64,000 bases of DNA from NCBI RefSeq assembly GCF_004014775.2, contig NZ_CP042808.1:186001-250000 (forward strand), written 5' to 3'. Positions 53,236-63,093 of the stretch are shown piece by piece. Every line of letters starts with the position of its first letter. The stretch's first letter is position 1. The translations under genes were made by a program, and so were the position numbers. The stretch comes from Acetobacter oryzoeni. GTDB taxonomy: Bacteria > Pseudomonadota > Alphaproteobacteria > Acetobacterales > Acetobacteraceae. The notes beneath the pieces are model-generated. The model had not been told where the DNA came from and did not search any database. It worked only from the letters and a program-made list of their open reading frames with translations.

Positions 53236-54314
53236 TCTACTGTTCCGAGGTGGTGGGCATGGATGGAGTGGGCGCAGCGCAGCAGGCAGGCATCGCCGTA
53301 GGAATAAAAGCGGTAACCGCTGGCAACGGCATGGGCATAAATCTGCCGGGCACGCTCAACCCCTGCAAAGGCGGAAACCAGCATGAAAAGCGTAGAGCGC
53401 GGCAGGTGGAAATTGGTGAGCAGCATATCCACAGCGCGGAATTGATAGCCGGGCCGAATGAAAATGGAGGTTGTGCCATCAAACGGATGCACAATGCCGT
53501 TTTCATCTGTTGCGGTTTCCAACAGGCGCAGGCTGGTGGTGCCAATGGCAATAATACGCCCGCCAGCCTTACGGGTGGCGTTGATACGTTCTGCTGTTTC
53601 CGGGGTGATGATGCCGCGTTCTGAATGCATTTTGTGTTCAGAAATTTCGGCTTCACGCACAGGCAAAAAGGTGCCGGCCCCTACATGCAGGGTAAGTGTG
53701 CAGCGCTGGGCGCCTGTGGCATCTATGGCCTTCAGCAGCGCAGGTGTAAAATGCAACCCGGCAGTAGGTGCGGCCACGGCCCCTTTGTTGCGCTCAAAAA
53801 TAGTGGCGTAATCACTGGTATCCTGCGCCGTTGGTCCTTCCGGGCGATGAATATAGGGAGGCAATGCCAATGCGCCTGCTTTTTGCAAAAACGCATCAAA
53901 AGCATCCCCTTCCGCACTGAACCGAAGGACCGCCCCCCCGCCGGGTTCTAACGCCTGCACGCGGGCTGTGTCCTGCACACCGGGGAATGCAATAGTATCG
54001 CCCACCTTGAGCCTGCGCGCATTGCGCACCAACACATGCCAACTGCCATCTGGCTGAATCTGGTCCAGCGTAATGCCAATTTTGGCTTCTCCACGCAGGC
54101 CATGAAGCTGGGCACGAATAACGGCCGTATTGTTTGCAACCAGCAAATCTCCCCGCTTCAGAAGCGAGGGCAGATCACGGATATGCCTGTCAGCAAACAT
54201 GTCGGGCTGTGTGGCATCCAGAAGGCGCGCGGCTTCTCGCGGGCGGGCGGGTTCCTGCGCGATCAGGCTTTCTGGAAGGTGAAAATCAAAATCTTCGGTG
54301 CGGTCACTGCTCAT
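53232..54314 (-). CDS. queA: S-adenosylmethionine:tRNA ribosyltransferase-isomerase
   Basis: 360 residues. [24 protein letters not shown] at the N-terminus, [15 protein letters not shown] and [13 protein letters not shown] in the middle and [21 protein letters not shown] are family signatures. It adds the epoxycyclopentandiol from AdoMet to preQ1-tRNA. It is the first gene of the queuosine operon and starts at the ATG at 54314. Confidence 0.96.
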   Translation of the reverse strand: MSSDRTEDFDFHLPESLIAQEPARPREAARLLDATQPDMFADRHIRDLPSLLKRGDLLVANNTAVIRAQLHGLRGEAKIGITLDQIQPDGSWHVLVRNARRLKVGDTIAFPGVQDTARVQALEPGGGAVLRFSAEGDAFDAFLQKAGALALPPYIHRPEGPTAQDTSDYATIFERNKGAVAAPTAGLHFTPALLKAIDATGAQRCTLTLHVGAGTFLPVREAEISEHKMHSERGIITPETAERINATRKAGGRIIAIGTTSLRLLETATDENGIVHPFDGTTSIFIRPGYQFRAVDMLLTNFHLPRSTLFMLVSAFAGVERARQIYAHAVASGYRFYSYGDACLLRCAHSIHAHHLGTVE

Positions 54315-54484
54315 GATGGCACCGTTTACGCAATAGGTTGGGCCAAGGCCAGAGGCAAAGGCGCAGTTCTGCAGGTGGCATGCAGCCTGTAGGGGTTGAA
54401 GAGAGGGCGCTTAGGGGCCAGATTCCCCTTTCAGTAACGCCGGAGGGTATTCCGGTGCACAGATATTTTAAAGGATGACAATTT

Positions 54485-54697
54485 ATGTCTTACGCACTTC
54501 TGGATGCAGCACGTGTTGCCAAGGCCGCTGAAGTTTCTTTGGGTGTGCTGAAAACCAGCGATGAAACCACAGAAGCGCATCAGCGTAAGGTTATTATGAT
54601 TGAACGGATTGAAGCTCTGGCCAAAGCAGCAGCAGAATCCAAAGCAGGCGTTACGCTGACATCTGAAGAATTCTGGCTGATCAGCCGTAACTGGTAA
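54485..54697 (+). CDS. Small helical protein of unknown function
   Basis: 70 residues, MSYALLDAARVAKAAEVSLG at the start, Ala/Glu/Lys-rich and probably all helical, ending FWLISRNW. AAAGGA lies eight bases before the ATG, and the PEBP gene starts 20 bases downstream, so translation is plausible. No family recognised. Confidence 0.65.
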   Translation: MSYALLDAARVAKAAEVSLGVLKTSDETTEAHQRKVIMIERIEALAKAAAESKAGVTLTSEEFWLISRNW

Positions 54698-54716
54698 CAG
54701 CACGGGAGCCGCTTTT

Positions 54717-55214
54717 ATGGCATTTGTTCTTACAAGCCCGGCCTTTGTAAATGGTGATACACTGCCGCAGGCACAGGTTTACAATGGCATGGGGCAGCAC
54801 GGGCAGAATCTTTCCCCCGCGTTGGAATGGAAAGATGCCCCCGCAGGCACCAAAAGCTTTGTGGTAACGGTATATGACCCCGATGCCCCAACTGGTTCGG
54901 GCTGGTGGCACTGGGTGGTGGTGAATATTCCCGCTACTATTACAGCACTGCCAGAAGGTGCCGGTTCGGCCGGGGATAAGCTGCCAAAAGGTGCCATGCA
55001 GGTGCGCACAGATTTTGGCGTGCCGGGTTATGGTGGGGCTGCCCCTCCGCTGGGGCGTGTGCACCGTTATGTCTTTACGGTTTATGCGCTGGATGTGCCT
55101 ACGTTGGATGTGCAGGAAGATTCCAGCCCGGCATTGGTTGGTTTTATGGTCAACCATCACAAGTTGGCTTCTGCCAGCCTGACAGCTCTATATGGTAGTG
55201 GCTCCCGCGACTAA
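54717..55214 (+). CDS. YbhB/YbcL-type phosphatidylethanolamine-binding (PEBP) protein
   Basis: 165 residues. LSPALEWKDAPAGTKSFVVTVYDPDAPTGSGWWHWVVVNIP and PPLGRVHRYVFTVYALD contain the conserved DPDAP and HRY ligand-pocket blocks of bacterial PEBP (Raf-kinase-inhibitor-like) proteins. There is no signal peptide. The physiological ligand is unknown. A long hairpin follows the stop. Confidence 0.93.
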   Translation: MAFVLTSPAFVNGDTLPQAQVYNGMGQHGQNLSPALEWKDAPAGTKSFVVTVYDPDAPTGSGWWHWVVVNIPATITALPEGAGSAGDKLPKGAMQVRTDFGVPGYGGAAPPLGRVHRYVFTVYALDVPTLDVQEDSSPALVGFMVNHHKLASASLTALYGSGSRD

Positions 55215-55219
55215 GTTTT

Positions 55220-55256
55220 CATTCCCCTGAACCTTTTTATCAGGTTCAGGGGAATG
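55220..55256. terminator. Hairpin between the PEBP gene and the 700-residue gene
   Basis: CATTCCCCTGAACC / GGTTCAGGGGAATG form a perfect 14-base stem with a 9-base T-rich loop, between two converging genes. It lacks a clear T-run, but the stability and position fit termination in both directions. Confidence 0.75.
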
Positions 55257-55259
55257 TCC

Positions 55260-57362
55260 CTAGCGTGTGTAGGCTTTCAGATCGTTTAAAACATCATCTG
55301 GTGTCACAAGCCCTGTTTGCTCATGCTGCGGCATAACCAGAAGGGGCGGACCATCATTTAAGAACCGGATGGAAAGTTGCGCCCAGCGAGACCTGACAAA
55401 CCGACGAAAGACCTGAGCCAATGCACAGCGGTCCATGTCTGTATGATACGGATTGCTGGGTGAGCAGACAGTATTCAAATAATCACTCATAAAAGCGGCA
55501 ATGGCGGGTACAAGTTCGGCTTCGCCAAAATAGGCCAAAGCCGTATTCATGCTCCACGGCGTGCCATATTGCTGCTGACCGTTGTCATCAAACTGGGTCA
55601 GATCAAAGCCATATGTTGCATGGGCTTTCATATCCCGCAGCAGGCTTACAAAATTGGCAGGAAAATAGCCTGCGCAATCTCCTATCAAAACCGGCACCCT
55701 AAACTGGGCGGCAATATCGGGCAGAATCAGATAGCGTAATGCCGGTTCCAGCGCGGTGGCATCTGATCTGGTCTCTCCGTGCCCAAAGCTGAGCCGCAAT
55801 GTTGTGGCATGGCTTTCTAACCACTCTGAAACAGTGGAAAGAAAGGTAAGCTGATCCACCGTTGGGTTGGCAACACCAAGGCAAAGCTGGATTTTGCCAG
55901 CAGAACGATCTTCCCGGCACGCATGGAGAAGGGAAAGAACAAGCCCCGGAACCAGATCAAAATGTTGCCCCGTGCAGGCAAAAGCCAAGCAGGTGGAAGG
56001 TTGTTCTTCTGGCATGCTGAAGTGCCATTGCCAGTTTGCCACACCCGTTACATCCGGTATGGCGCGGCTGGCCAAGCGCCCGCATTCCTGCATGCTGAGC
56101 CATGAAAATACCCCTTGATCATACGAGGCAGGGGCCATGTTATCCTGCACAGCCAGTTTGCGGGCAATGGCGTAATGCTCATCCGCTTCGGCCTGTAGGC
56201 CAGCTAGCCAGCTTGTATGGCCCAAGCCTAGTTCTTCCCACCAGCTCAGGCCATTTAACCGCGCTTCTGTTGTTAACAGGCGCAGGCGGTTTTCTGTATC
56301 CAGTTTCTGGAAAGCCTGCTCAAACAAAGAGCTATAAACGCGCCGAATATCGGGGCCATTTTTGGCTGCAAGGCGCATAGGCACCAGCAGCGTATCAAAC
56401 GGTGTTTCAAAAGCAGGAAGGCCGACGCTGCTTAAAACGCCAGGCACCAGCAAAAGAGCACTTTCTCCAGCTTTTTGCCGTGCCACCAATGGGGCAAGCA
56501 GTGTGCTGATATCTCGGTCAGGATAACGAGTGGTAAGAGACTGCTCCATGAGCATGGCGGCAGTATCGTAATTTTTAGTGCGCAGCGCCAGAATGGCGGC
56601 CATCCATTGCTGTTCGGGCCGTGGGTCATGCTGGCGGGCAAGGGTTAGAAAGCCGTCAGCCAGCTCCCATTGTCCAAAAAGAGCGCATAAACGCGCCAAT
56701 TGCACGCATGTACCTGTATCACGCGGGGTAACACTTAAGCGCAGAATCTGTTCGCGCAGGTCATCCAGCGTTGCCCAAGGTGTTGTGGCAGGGCGCAATG
56801 TGTTTGTTTGCAGAAGATGCAGCACATCTTCCATCAGCCCAGATAAAATATGGGAAGGGCACACAGTAAAGGTGACCTTTTCTGGTGCAGCTTCACTCCA
56901 TAGCGTTATGGTGTCTTTTGTGCGTGTGGCTTGCAGTTGTTCTGCTGGCCATTTGTGGCCACCCAATTGCAGATGATGTTCTGCACAGGTGGCGCGGCCA
57001 ACAAAACGTGTGCCCAGATACCATTCCTGTTCTGTAAGATCGCGCAGGATGGAAAGCAACTCTGACGGCAAAAGCAGAAAACGTTCCCATGTGGCGCAAA
57101 GCGGCACAACGTCAAATACAGTTTGTTCTCGGCTGGAAAGATAACCTTTACCAGCCCGGAGAGACACAAGCGGGCGGCCAGCAAAGTTTTCGACCGCTTC
57201 TGCTTGGGCAAATATTCCACCGGGGTTTAATACCCCAGATTGCGCATCCAGCGTGGCTGGAGTTGTGCCACGCATAAAGGATCGCGCAAAGGAAACCGCG
57301 TGCAGGCGCAGCCCCGAGTAACCCACCAGAGCACCATGCCAAGAGAGAAGATAGAACGGCAT
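55260..57362 (-). CDS. Large protein of unknown function (TPR-like middle, possible GT-A-like C-terminus)
   Basis: 700 residues, no signal peptide. The N-terminal part (1-185) has the beta-rich GALVGYSGLRLHAV pattern. A middle helical part (about 200-320, CVQLARLCALFGQWELADGFL) looks TPR-like. The C-terminal part contains ALRYLILPDIAAQFRVPVLIGDCAGYFPANF, reminiscent of the metal-binding strand of nucleotide-sugar transferases but with DCAG in place of a DxD. I do not recognise a family. The gene is unbroken, monocistronic and bracketed by hairpins. Glycosyltransferase relationship is only a suggestion. Confidence 0.7.
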   Translation of the reverse strand: MPFYLLSWHGALVGYSGLRLHAVSFARSFMRGTTPATLDAQSGVLNPGGIFAQAEAVENFAGRPLVSLRAGKGYLSSREQTVFDVVPLCATWERFLLLPSELLSILRDLTEQEWYLGTRFVGRATCAEHHLQLGGHKWPAEQLQATRTKDTITLWSEAAPEKVTFTVCPSHILSGLMEDVLHLLQTNTLRPATTPWATLDDLREQILRLSVTPRDTGTCVQLARLCALFGQWELADGFLTLARQHDPRPEQQWMAAILALRTKNYDTAAMLMEQSLTTRYPDRDISTLLAPLVARQKAGESALLLVPGVLSSVGLPAFETPFDTLLVPMRLAAKNGPDIRRVYSSLFEQAFQKLDTENRLRLLTTEARLNGLSWWEELGLGHTSWLAGLQAEADEHYAIARKLAVQDNMAPASYDQGVFSWLSMQECGRLASRAIPDVTGVANWQWHFSMPEEQPSTCLAFACTGQHFDLVPGLVLSLLHACREDRSAGKIQLCLGVANPTVDQLTFLSTVSEWLESHATTLRLSFGHGETRSDATALEPALRYLILPDIAAQFRVPVLIGDCAGYFPANFVSLLRDMKAHATYGFDLTQFDDNGQQQYGTPWSMNTALAYFGEAELVPAIAAFMSDYLNTVCSPSNPYHTDMDRCALAQVFRRFVRSRWAQLSIRFLNDGPPLLVMPQHEQTGLVTPDDVLNDLKAYTR

Positions 57363-57422
57363 GGGCTGATCCTATAAAACGATCGGGCTGGTGGAAATAA
57401 TGTAGAACAATGGCACGACTTT

Positions 57423-58172
57423 TTATGCCACAGCATCCAGCAGGTGGGGAAGATACTGTTCCAGCTTGATGCGCACCGGCATCAGGTAGGCCTTGCCTTT
57501 TTCCTGCGCCAGTTCCTTAAGCACCGTTTGTGCAAACTGGATATTGGCATCCAGCGTAGGAGAAAAATCACGCGGGAAAACAATGTGGTTTGTTGTTTCC
57601 CAATACGAGCGTGATTTGGGGCCAATAACGGGGGAAAGCCCCCAGAACACGCATTCGCCCAGCATCCATTCCCGGCACAGGTCAAACAGTTTTAGGTCAA
57701 ATACAGGCTGCGTGAAGAAACCAATGGCTCCGGCTTCTTTCTTGCGGGCCACATCTTCCAGCTCTTTCCACGGTGCGCGACGGTAAGGGTCAAACGCCGC
57801 ATAAACTTTCAGGTGTGGTGCTTCACGCCGGTAGCGGCGGATAATGCTTTCCGTACTGTTGGGGTATGTACGGTGGCTGAGATCTGCCGGAGGGTCACCA
57901 TGCACAACCAGAATCTCTTCCAACCCCGGTTGGTCTGCTCCGGGCAGGGGGGCATCTGGTGCAATATCTATGGCCCGGATGTGTGGAATAACATTTCCGA
58001 ACTGTGGGCGTACAAGTGCCGCGGCATCCCAACTGCGGAGGGGAAAGCGCATCAGGTCAGGAATGTTCAGCGTATCTGCAACGGAAAATGTGGCTTTAAC
58101 TGTAGCCACATCTGTTGCCAGAGCCTCAGCAGAACGTGGGATTAGCTCAACCGAAAGGCGAGAAAGGCTCAT
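57423..58172 (-). CDS. metF: Short methylenetetrahydrofolate reductase-like protein
   Basis: 249 residues, against about 290 for E. coli MetF. Recognisable blocks: SVELIPRS (Glu of the N-terminal strand), [37 protein letters not shown] and [21 protein letters not shown]. It would reduce methylene- to methyl-tetrahydrofolate for methionine synthesis. It overlaps folD by four bases, which supports a one-carbon role. The region after [18 protein letters not shown] diverges from the standard enzyme, so a specialised variant is possible. Confidence 0.8.
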   Translation of the reverse strand: MSLSRLSVELIPRSAEALATDVATVKATFSVADTLNIPDLMRFPLRSWDAAALVRPQFGNVIPHIRAIDIAPDAPLPGADQPGLEEILVVHGDPPADLSHRTYPNSTESIIRRYRREAPHLKVYAAFDPYRRAPWKELEDVARKKEAGAIGFFTQPVFDLKLFDLCREWMLGECVFWGLSPVIGPKSRSYWETTNHIVFPRDFSPTLDANIQFAQTVLKELAQEKGKAYLMPVRIKLEQYLPHLLDAVA

Positions 58173-59083
58173 TCCGCACTCCCCTCAAGCTGCAATTTGG
58201 CTGCGGTGAGTGTGTTTTTCAGCAGGCAGGCAATGGTCATTGGGCCAACGCCACCGGGAACCGGCGTAATGCGGCCTGCCACTTTAACAGCTTCATCAAA
58301 CGCAACGTCGCCCACAAGGCGGGTTTTGCCATCATCGGTTTTGATACGGGTGATACCAACGTCAATTACGGTGGCTCCGGGTTTAATCCAGTCTCCACGC
58401 ACCAGTTCACGGCAACCCGTGGCCACAACCAGAATATCGGCTTGCCGTGCAAGAGCTGCCGTATCGCGCGTGTGAATATGCGCAATAGAAACCGTGCAGC
58501 CTTCTGCCAGCAGCAGCAGGGCCATAGGTTTGCCCACAAGGTTGGAAGCCCCGATAACCACGGCATGCTGGCCTTTCATATCTCCCAACTGGTCACGCAG
58601 CAGTAGCAGGCAGCCCAGCGGCGTGCAGGGAATGAGCGAGGGCAGACCTACAGCCAAACGGCCAGCGTTGATTTCACCCAGACCATCCACATCCTTTTCA
58701 GGCAGAATGGCATTGGTTACGCGGCGGCCATCCAGCCCGTTTGGCAGGGGAAGCTGTACCAGAATGCCATGAATTTCGGGGTCTTTGTTCAGGCGGTCTA
58801 TCAGCGCCAGAAGTTCGGCTTCCGATGTGTTTTCGGGCAGCATATGCATGAAGGAGCGCATACCAGCATGATGGGTCTGCACCGCCTTGTTGCGCACATA
58901 CACTTCGCTGGCAGGATCATTCCCAACAAGAATAACTGCTAGACCGGGCGTTACGCCATGTTTCTCGTGAAACGCCAGAACATCCTCACGGATATGCTGA
59001 CGCATTTTGGCGGCAAAGCCTTTGCCATCAATCAGGGAAGCCTGATGATCGGAGGGAAGGGAGGATGAAGATGCGTTGGTCAT
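58169..59083 (-). CDS. folD: Bifunctional methylenetetrahydrofolate dehydrogenase/cyclohydrolase
   Basis: 304 residues. [51 protein letters not shown] and [19 protein letters not shown] are the FolD signatures, including the NADP-binding loop. It interconverts methylene-, methenyl- and formyl-tetrahydrofolate. It forms a coupled operon with the metF-like gene. The N-terminal 15 residues are a Ser-rich extension. Confidence 0.97.
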   Translation of the reverse strand: MTNASSSSLPSDHQASLIDGKGFAAKMRQHIREDVLAFHEKHGVTPGLAVILVGNDPASEVYVRNKAVQTHHAGMRSFMHMLPENTSEAELLALIDRLNKDPEIHGILVQLPLPNGLDGRRVTNAILPEKDVDGLGEINAGRLAVGLPSLIPCTPLGCLLLLRDQLGDMKGQHAVVIGASNLVGKPMALLLLAEGCTVSIAHIHTRDTAALARQADILVVATGCRELVRGDWIKPGATVIDVGITRIKTDDGKTRLVGDVAFDEAVKVAGRITPVPGGVGPMTIACLLKNTLTAAKLQLEGSAE

Positions 59084-59201
59084 GGAGCTGCCAGTTGATC
59101 ATGCAGAAGCGTGTGGGGTTTCAAGCCGGGGCATACGCAAAAAAACGCCAAACGACAACGTTTTCACCCGTATATGCCCGGTATGCGCAAGAAATTTCAG
59201 G

Positions 59202-60350
59202 TCATGTTTCACTCTGCCGATAGGGAGAAAGCACGTTAAGGGCCTCGGCTTCCGCCAATATGGCGGGGCGTTCTGCCTGAAGGAAAGCCCCAACACCATT
59301 GCGAAGAGAGGGGTTTTCCAGCCAATGGGCAGAATGTGTGAGAGCAGGCAAATAGCCGCGCTGGATTTTATGTTCACCCTGCGCTCCGGCTTCTACTCGT
59401 TTGAGGCCGTGGGCAATGGCAAAATCTATGGCGCGGTAATAGCATAGCTCAAAATGCAAAAATGGCCAGTTGCCAACACAGCCCCAGTTGCGGCCATACA
59501 ATGTATCGCTTCCCAAAAGGTTGAGGGCAGCGGCAACGGGTGTGCCTTCATGCCGTGCTGTCATCAGCACAACGCGGTCTTGCAAGCGTTCAGAAAGTAG
59601 CGGGAAAAAATCTGGCGTCAGGTAGGCGTTGCCCCACTTTTTATCAATCGTGTTCTGGTAAAATGTGTAAAAGGCTTGCCAGTCTTCCGGCGTAATGTCT
59701 GACCCGCGTAGGGTATGAAAGCTCAGGCCAGCGGCATTGGCATCACGCCGCTCTCGCCGGATGGCTTTGCGCTTGCGTGATGAAAGTGTTTCCAGAAAAT
59801 CATCAAAACAGGCGTAATTCTGATTGTGCCAGTGATACTGTAAACCAAGGCGCGGGAGCCACCCTCGTTCAGCCAGAACATTGCTTTCCCGCTCAGTGCA
59901 GAATGTTACATGGGCGGAGGAAAGACCCGTATCATGGCAGATCTGGCGTAGGGCATCCGCCATAACTTTTTGGGTTTCTGCCGGTGCATCGGGGCGCGTT
60001 AAAAGGCGCGGGCCCGGTGCTGGGGTAAAGGGGACGGCAATTTGCAGTTTGGGGTAATAGCGCCCACCAGCGGCTTCAAAGGCGCGTGCCCACCCTTGGT
60101 CGAACACATACTCACCCCACGAATGGCCTTTAATATAGGCAGGGCAAGTGGCGGCCAGTTGCCCATCTGGCGCGTGCAGGCTGACATGCTGTGGCAGCCA
60201 GCCTGTTTCTTTGCGTACGGAACCGCTGTCTTCTAATGCAGAAAGAAAAGCATGGCTGACAAATGGGTTATCCGCCCCCGCACAGGCATCCCACTCCGTT
60301 GCCGGAATGGCGTGAATACTGTTGTGCAGAGATACGGACCAGTCAGCCAT
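59202..60350 (-). CDS. FemAB/GNAT-like protein (DUF482, COG3146)
   Basis: 382 residues. WDACAGADNPFVSHAFLSALEDSG, GEYVFDQGWARAFEAAGGRYYPKLQIAVPFTPAPGPRLL and KRVEAGAQGEHKIQRGYLP are the conserved blocks of the COG3146 family, predicted N-acyltransferases with two GNAT folds. Substrate unknown. It starts 19 bases after the RidA stop, so the two are probably co-transcribed. Confidence 0.9.
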   Translation of the reverse strand: MADWSVSLHNSIHAIPATEWDACAGADNPFVSHAFLSALEDSGSVRKETGWLPQHVSLHAPDGQLAATCPAYIKGHSWGEYVFDQGWARAFEAAGGRYYPKLQIAVPFTPAPGPRLLTRPDAPAETQKVMADALRQICHDTGLSSAHVTFCTERESNVLAERGWLPRLGLQYHWHNQNYACFDDFLETLSSRKRKAIRRERRDANAAGLSFHTLRGSDITPEDWQAFYTFYQNTIDKKWGNAYLTPDFFPLLSERLQDRVVLMTARHEGTPVAAALNLLGSDTLYGRNWGCVGNWPFLHFELCYYRAIDFAIAHGLKRVEAGAQGEHKIQRGYLPALTHSAHWLENPSLRNGVGAFLQAERPAILAEAEALNVLSPYRQSET

Positions 60351-60369
60351 GTCTGTCTTTCCTGCAATC

Positions 60370-60834
60370 TCAGCCGATTTCGAACAGCCCTTCTACTTCA
60401 ACCGGGGCATCCAGCGGCAGGGAGGGCACGCCAACGGTGGAGCGCGCATGGCGCCCGGCATCACCAAATACGGCAACAGCCAGATCAGATGCACCATTCA
60501 TGGCGGCTGCGTGTGAGGTGAACTCTGGCGTGCAGGCAATAAAGCCACCCAGACGCACCACGCGTTTCACGCGGGAAAGATCGCCCACAGCGGCGCGCAC
60601 CTGTGCGATCACATTGATCATGCTGTAACGCGCAGCTTCAACCGCTGTTTCAACAGAAACGGCATCACCCAGCTTGCCGGTAGCAAACAGCTTGCCATCT
60701 TTAAGTGGCAACTGGCCGGAAACCACCAGAAGAGAACCTGTTTGAACGCAGGCTACATAGTTGGCAACAGGTGCAGCAGGTGTAGGCAGTTCGATACCAA
60801 GTTCAGCCAGACGGGATTCAGGAGTGCTCATCAC
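60370..60834 (-). CDS. RidA family protein (reactive imine deaminase)
   Basis: 154 residues. VANYVACVQTGSLLVVSGQLPLKDGK, IACTPEFTSHAAAMNGASDL and ARSTVGVPSLPLDAPVEVEGLFEI hold the conserved Arg and Glu of YjgF/RidA proteins. It hydrolyses reactive enamine/imine intermediates. This is the longer RidA subgroup (about 150 residues) often found beside COG3146 proteins. Confidence 0.92.
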   Translation of the reverse strand: MMSTPESRLAELGIELPTPAAPVANYVACVQTGSLLVVSGQLPLKDGKLFATGKLGDAVSVETAVEAARYSMINVIAQVRAAVGDLSRVKRVVRLGGFIACTPEFTSHAAAMNGASDLAVAVFGDAGRHARSTVGVPSLPLDAPVEVEGLFEIG

Positions 60835-60910
60835 GCTGTATTCCTTGTGTTAAAAAGCTGGGCAAGAAGCAGAAACTTGCCTCTTGCCCAGCAGAATGGA
60901 CCGTATGCCT

Positions 60911-62467
60911 TTAGCAGACAAGCCGCAGATTACGGCGCTTGCGCCCGGTGGGGGGCGTATCATCTGCTTCTGGCAGGTCCAGCGGCAGAAGCGGGTCGGG
61001 GTCAGATTGTGCATCTTGGTGCGGGCCATCTGGCAGCCGCACACCCAGATACGTGTCTGATAAGGCGCGGAAGGCGTAATCCAACATGGATGTGGCGTAG
61101 GAGGCAACCGGGTCTCCCTCCACCGTGCCAGCCGGGCCAAAACAGGTGTAGGCAAAGTTTTCCACAAAGGCTTCCAGCGGAGCGCCGTATTGCAGGCCAA
61201 TGCTCACGGCTTCACCCAGGCTTTCCATCAGCCCGCGCACCATGCCGCTTTCCCGCGTGGGGGTAAGGGCGAGTTCACCCAGCGTGCCATCTTCATATTC
61301 CCCCGTGCGCAGGAACAGCCGGTGGCCACCAATAGTGGTTTTTTGCGTAAAACCGCCGTGCCGAGGGGGCAAAGTGCGGCGTATGCCACGCTCCAGCTTG
61401 TTGCGGATTGGCTGGTTCTGCACTTCTGGCCGGGCGGGCATGCGGTCTACAAACCCAGTCAGAGCGCGATACATGGCCAAATGCGCGTTAGGGCCGGGTT
61501 GAGGTAAAACAGTTTCACCCGCCAGCGCCGCAGCCAAAGCGGTTTCAACCGTAAAGCCGCGTGCTTCCAACCGCAGCAAAGCGCTTCTGGAAAGTTTGCC
61601 ATCTGGCCGCAACATGGAAAAAGCCGGAGCCAGCCCGCAGGCTTCTACCCCCAAAAGCCCGTCTATCGGGTTGGAGGCAGAAAAGCCGGTTTCAATCGGG
61701 GCCAACGGCGTTTCTGTTTCCACTGCTGCTTCGTTCCAGACAGCGCGCAGGGTTTCCCCCAATCCGGGCAGAACGGTGCGCACTGGTGGCAACGGGAGAG
61801 ATTCCGGCCCACGGCCAGCATGGGCAGTGAGTGTGGCCAGAGCAGCTATGGCGCATGCGGCGGCACGGCCATCTTCGCTATCATAATCCAGCCCAACGCC
61901 TGCAAGGCATGCGTCCAGATTGGTTAGCAGAATATCACCAGCCAAAGGGGTGGGGGCAAGCGTATCGGCAGGTGCAGTGGGGGCTGCTTCTGTTTGTTCT
62001 GGTGCAAATAAATCTGGCAGCGGCAGTTCCCCATTGCGCTGGTTGGCCAGCGTGCTGGCGGCATGGCGCAATACGGAACAGATCAGCCGCAGAGCCGCAA
62101 CAAACGTGCGCGCAGCAAACCCTTCACCGGGGGAAACAAAGGCCGCCAGATTAACAATAAAGCCCGGCGGACGGTCAAAACGGCAATGCCATACGGCTTC
62201 TGTTGGGGCGGCCTGCCGCGTAAGCAGCATCCACACCAAAGATCGGGCCGTGGCATCATCTGGTGCCAGCGCATCAATCCAGCGGGAGGCAAGGCTGGGC
62301 AGATCCAGCGCTTCATCTCCTGGTACAAGCTGGGCCAATGCCGTTGCGGCATCTGTATCCCATTCTGCGGGCAGCGTAACGGAGCGAAGGGGAGCGTCCG
62401 GGTCTGCTGCGGCCTCTAGCGTGCTCATCAGCACGCCATTCCAGTGGCGTCTGGCTGTTGCGTTCAT
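60911..62467 (-). CDS. Standalone TSCPD-domain protein, related to B12-dependent ribonucleotide reductase C-terminus
   Basis: 518 residues. The C-terminal part (about 355-475) is a TSCPD domain: LPPRHGGFTQKTTIGGHRLFLRTGEYEDGTLGELAL, ESLGEAVSIGLQYGAPLEAFVENF and ATSMLDYAFRALSDTYLG, the block that follows the catalytic barrel in NrdJ. The middle (DGLLGVEACGLAPAFS, LSRSALLRLEARGFTVE) also resembles the late part of NrdJ. The N-terminal 200 residues do not, and no catalytic Cys loop is seen. It is probably not a reductase by itself; a regulatory or vestigial role is possible. The ATG at 62428 is an alternative start. Confidence 0.75.
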   Translation of the reverse strand: MNATARRHWNGVLMSTLEAAADPDAPLRSVTLPAEWDTDAATALAQLVPGDEALDLPSLASRWIDALAPDDATARSLVWMLLTRQAAPTEAVWHCRFDRPPGFIVNLAAFVSPGEGFAARTFVAALRLICSVLRHAASTLANQRNGELPLPDLFAPEQTEAAPTAPADTLAPTPLAGDILLTNLDACLAGVGLDYDSEDGRAAACAIAALATLTAHAGRGPESLPLPPVRTVLPGLGETLRAVWNEAAVETETPLAPIETGFSASNPIDGLLGVEACGLAPAFSMLRPDGKLSRSALLRLEARGFTVETALAAALAGETVLPQPGPNAHLAMYRALTGFVDRMPARPEVQNQPIRNKLERGIRRTLPPRHGGFTQKTTIGGHRLFLRTGEYEDGTLGELALTPTRESGMVRGLMESLGEAVSIGLQYGAPLEAFVENFAYTCFGPAGTVEGDPVASYATSMLDYAFRALSDTYLGVRLPDGPHQDAQSDPDPLLPLDLPEADDTPPTGRKRRNLRLVC

Positions 62468-62649
62468 GCGGGCAGTTTATCGTTTCCGCCTATCGCGTCG
62501 GAACCCGGAATCGTGCAGCCAAAAGGCAGTTAACACTCTGCATAATGAGGATATGGGGGATAACTTTTTGTGAGGTTGTGTTTCCCGTCCCAATACCGGC
62601 TGCTCGAGCGCAGTTGATCGGAAACACGTGCATATTTCATGGACCGGGC

Positions 62650-63045
62650 ATGGCGCGGAGTCCTATCATCCACAACATGGCAAACTTTGGAACATGGCTG
62701 CATACGCGCCGGAAGGGGCGGCTGGTTGGCAAGGATGCCGATGGCCGCTGCTATTACGAATCAACAGGCCCGGCCCGTCAGGGTGGTGGGGTGGAACGGC
62801 CCGAACGCTGGGTGATCTACCTGAAAGGGGAGGATCCTTCTGCCGTGCCGCCAGAATGGTGGGGGTGGCTGCACCACACGCTGGATGCGCCTATTCCGGC
62901 AGAAGAACGCAAGCCGTGGCAGCTTCCGCATAAGCCAAATATGACAGGTACGGCACAAGCTTACAGGCCACCGGGAAGCCTGTATTCCACTGGTCAGCAC
63001 CCTCCCGCAACGGGAGATTACGAGGCATGGACACCTGATGCGTGA
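62650..63045 (+). CDS. NADH:ubiquinone oxidoreductase accessory subunit NDUFA12-like
   Basis: 131 residues from the ATG at 62650, or 122 from 62677 (MANFGTWLHTRRKG). The blocks GRLVGKDADGRCYYES, PERWVIYLKGEDPSAVPPEWWGWLHHTLD and WQLPHKPNMTGTAQAYRPPGSL are typical of the alphaproteobacterial relative of the mitochondrial B17.2 subunit. It is divergent from the TSCPD gene and followed by mlaD, a conserved alphaproteobacterial arrangement. Confidence 0.92.
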   Translation: MARSPIIHNMANFGTWLHTRRKGRLVGKDADGRCYYESTGPARQGGGVERPERWVIYLKGEDPSAVPPEWWGWLHHTLDAPIPAEERKPWQLPHKPNMTGTAQAYRPPGSLYSTGQHPPATGDYEAWTPDA

Positions 63046-63093
63046 TCTGCTGCGCATTTCCTGCTAAACCGAACAGGCAATACAGGGAGTGCG

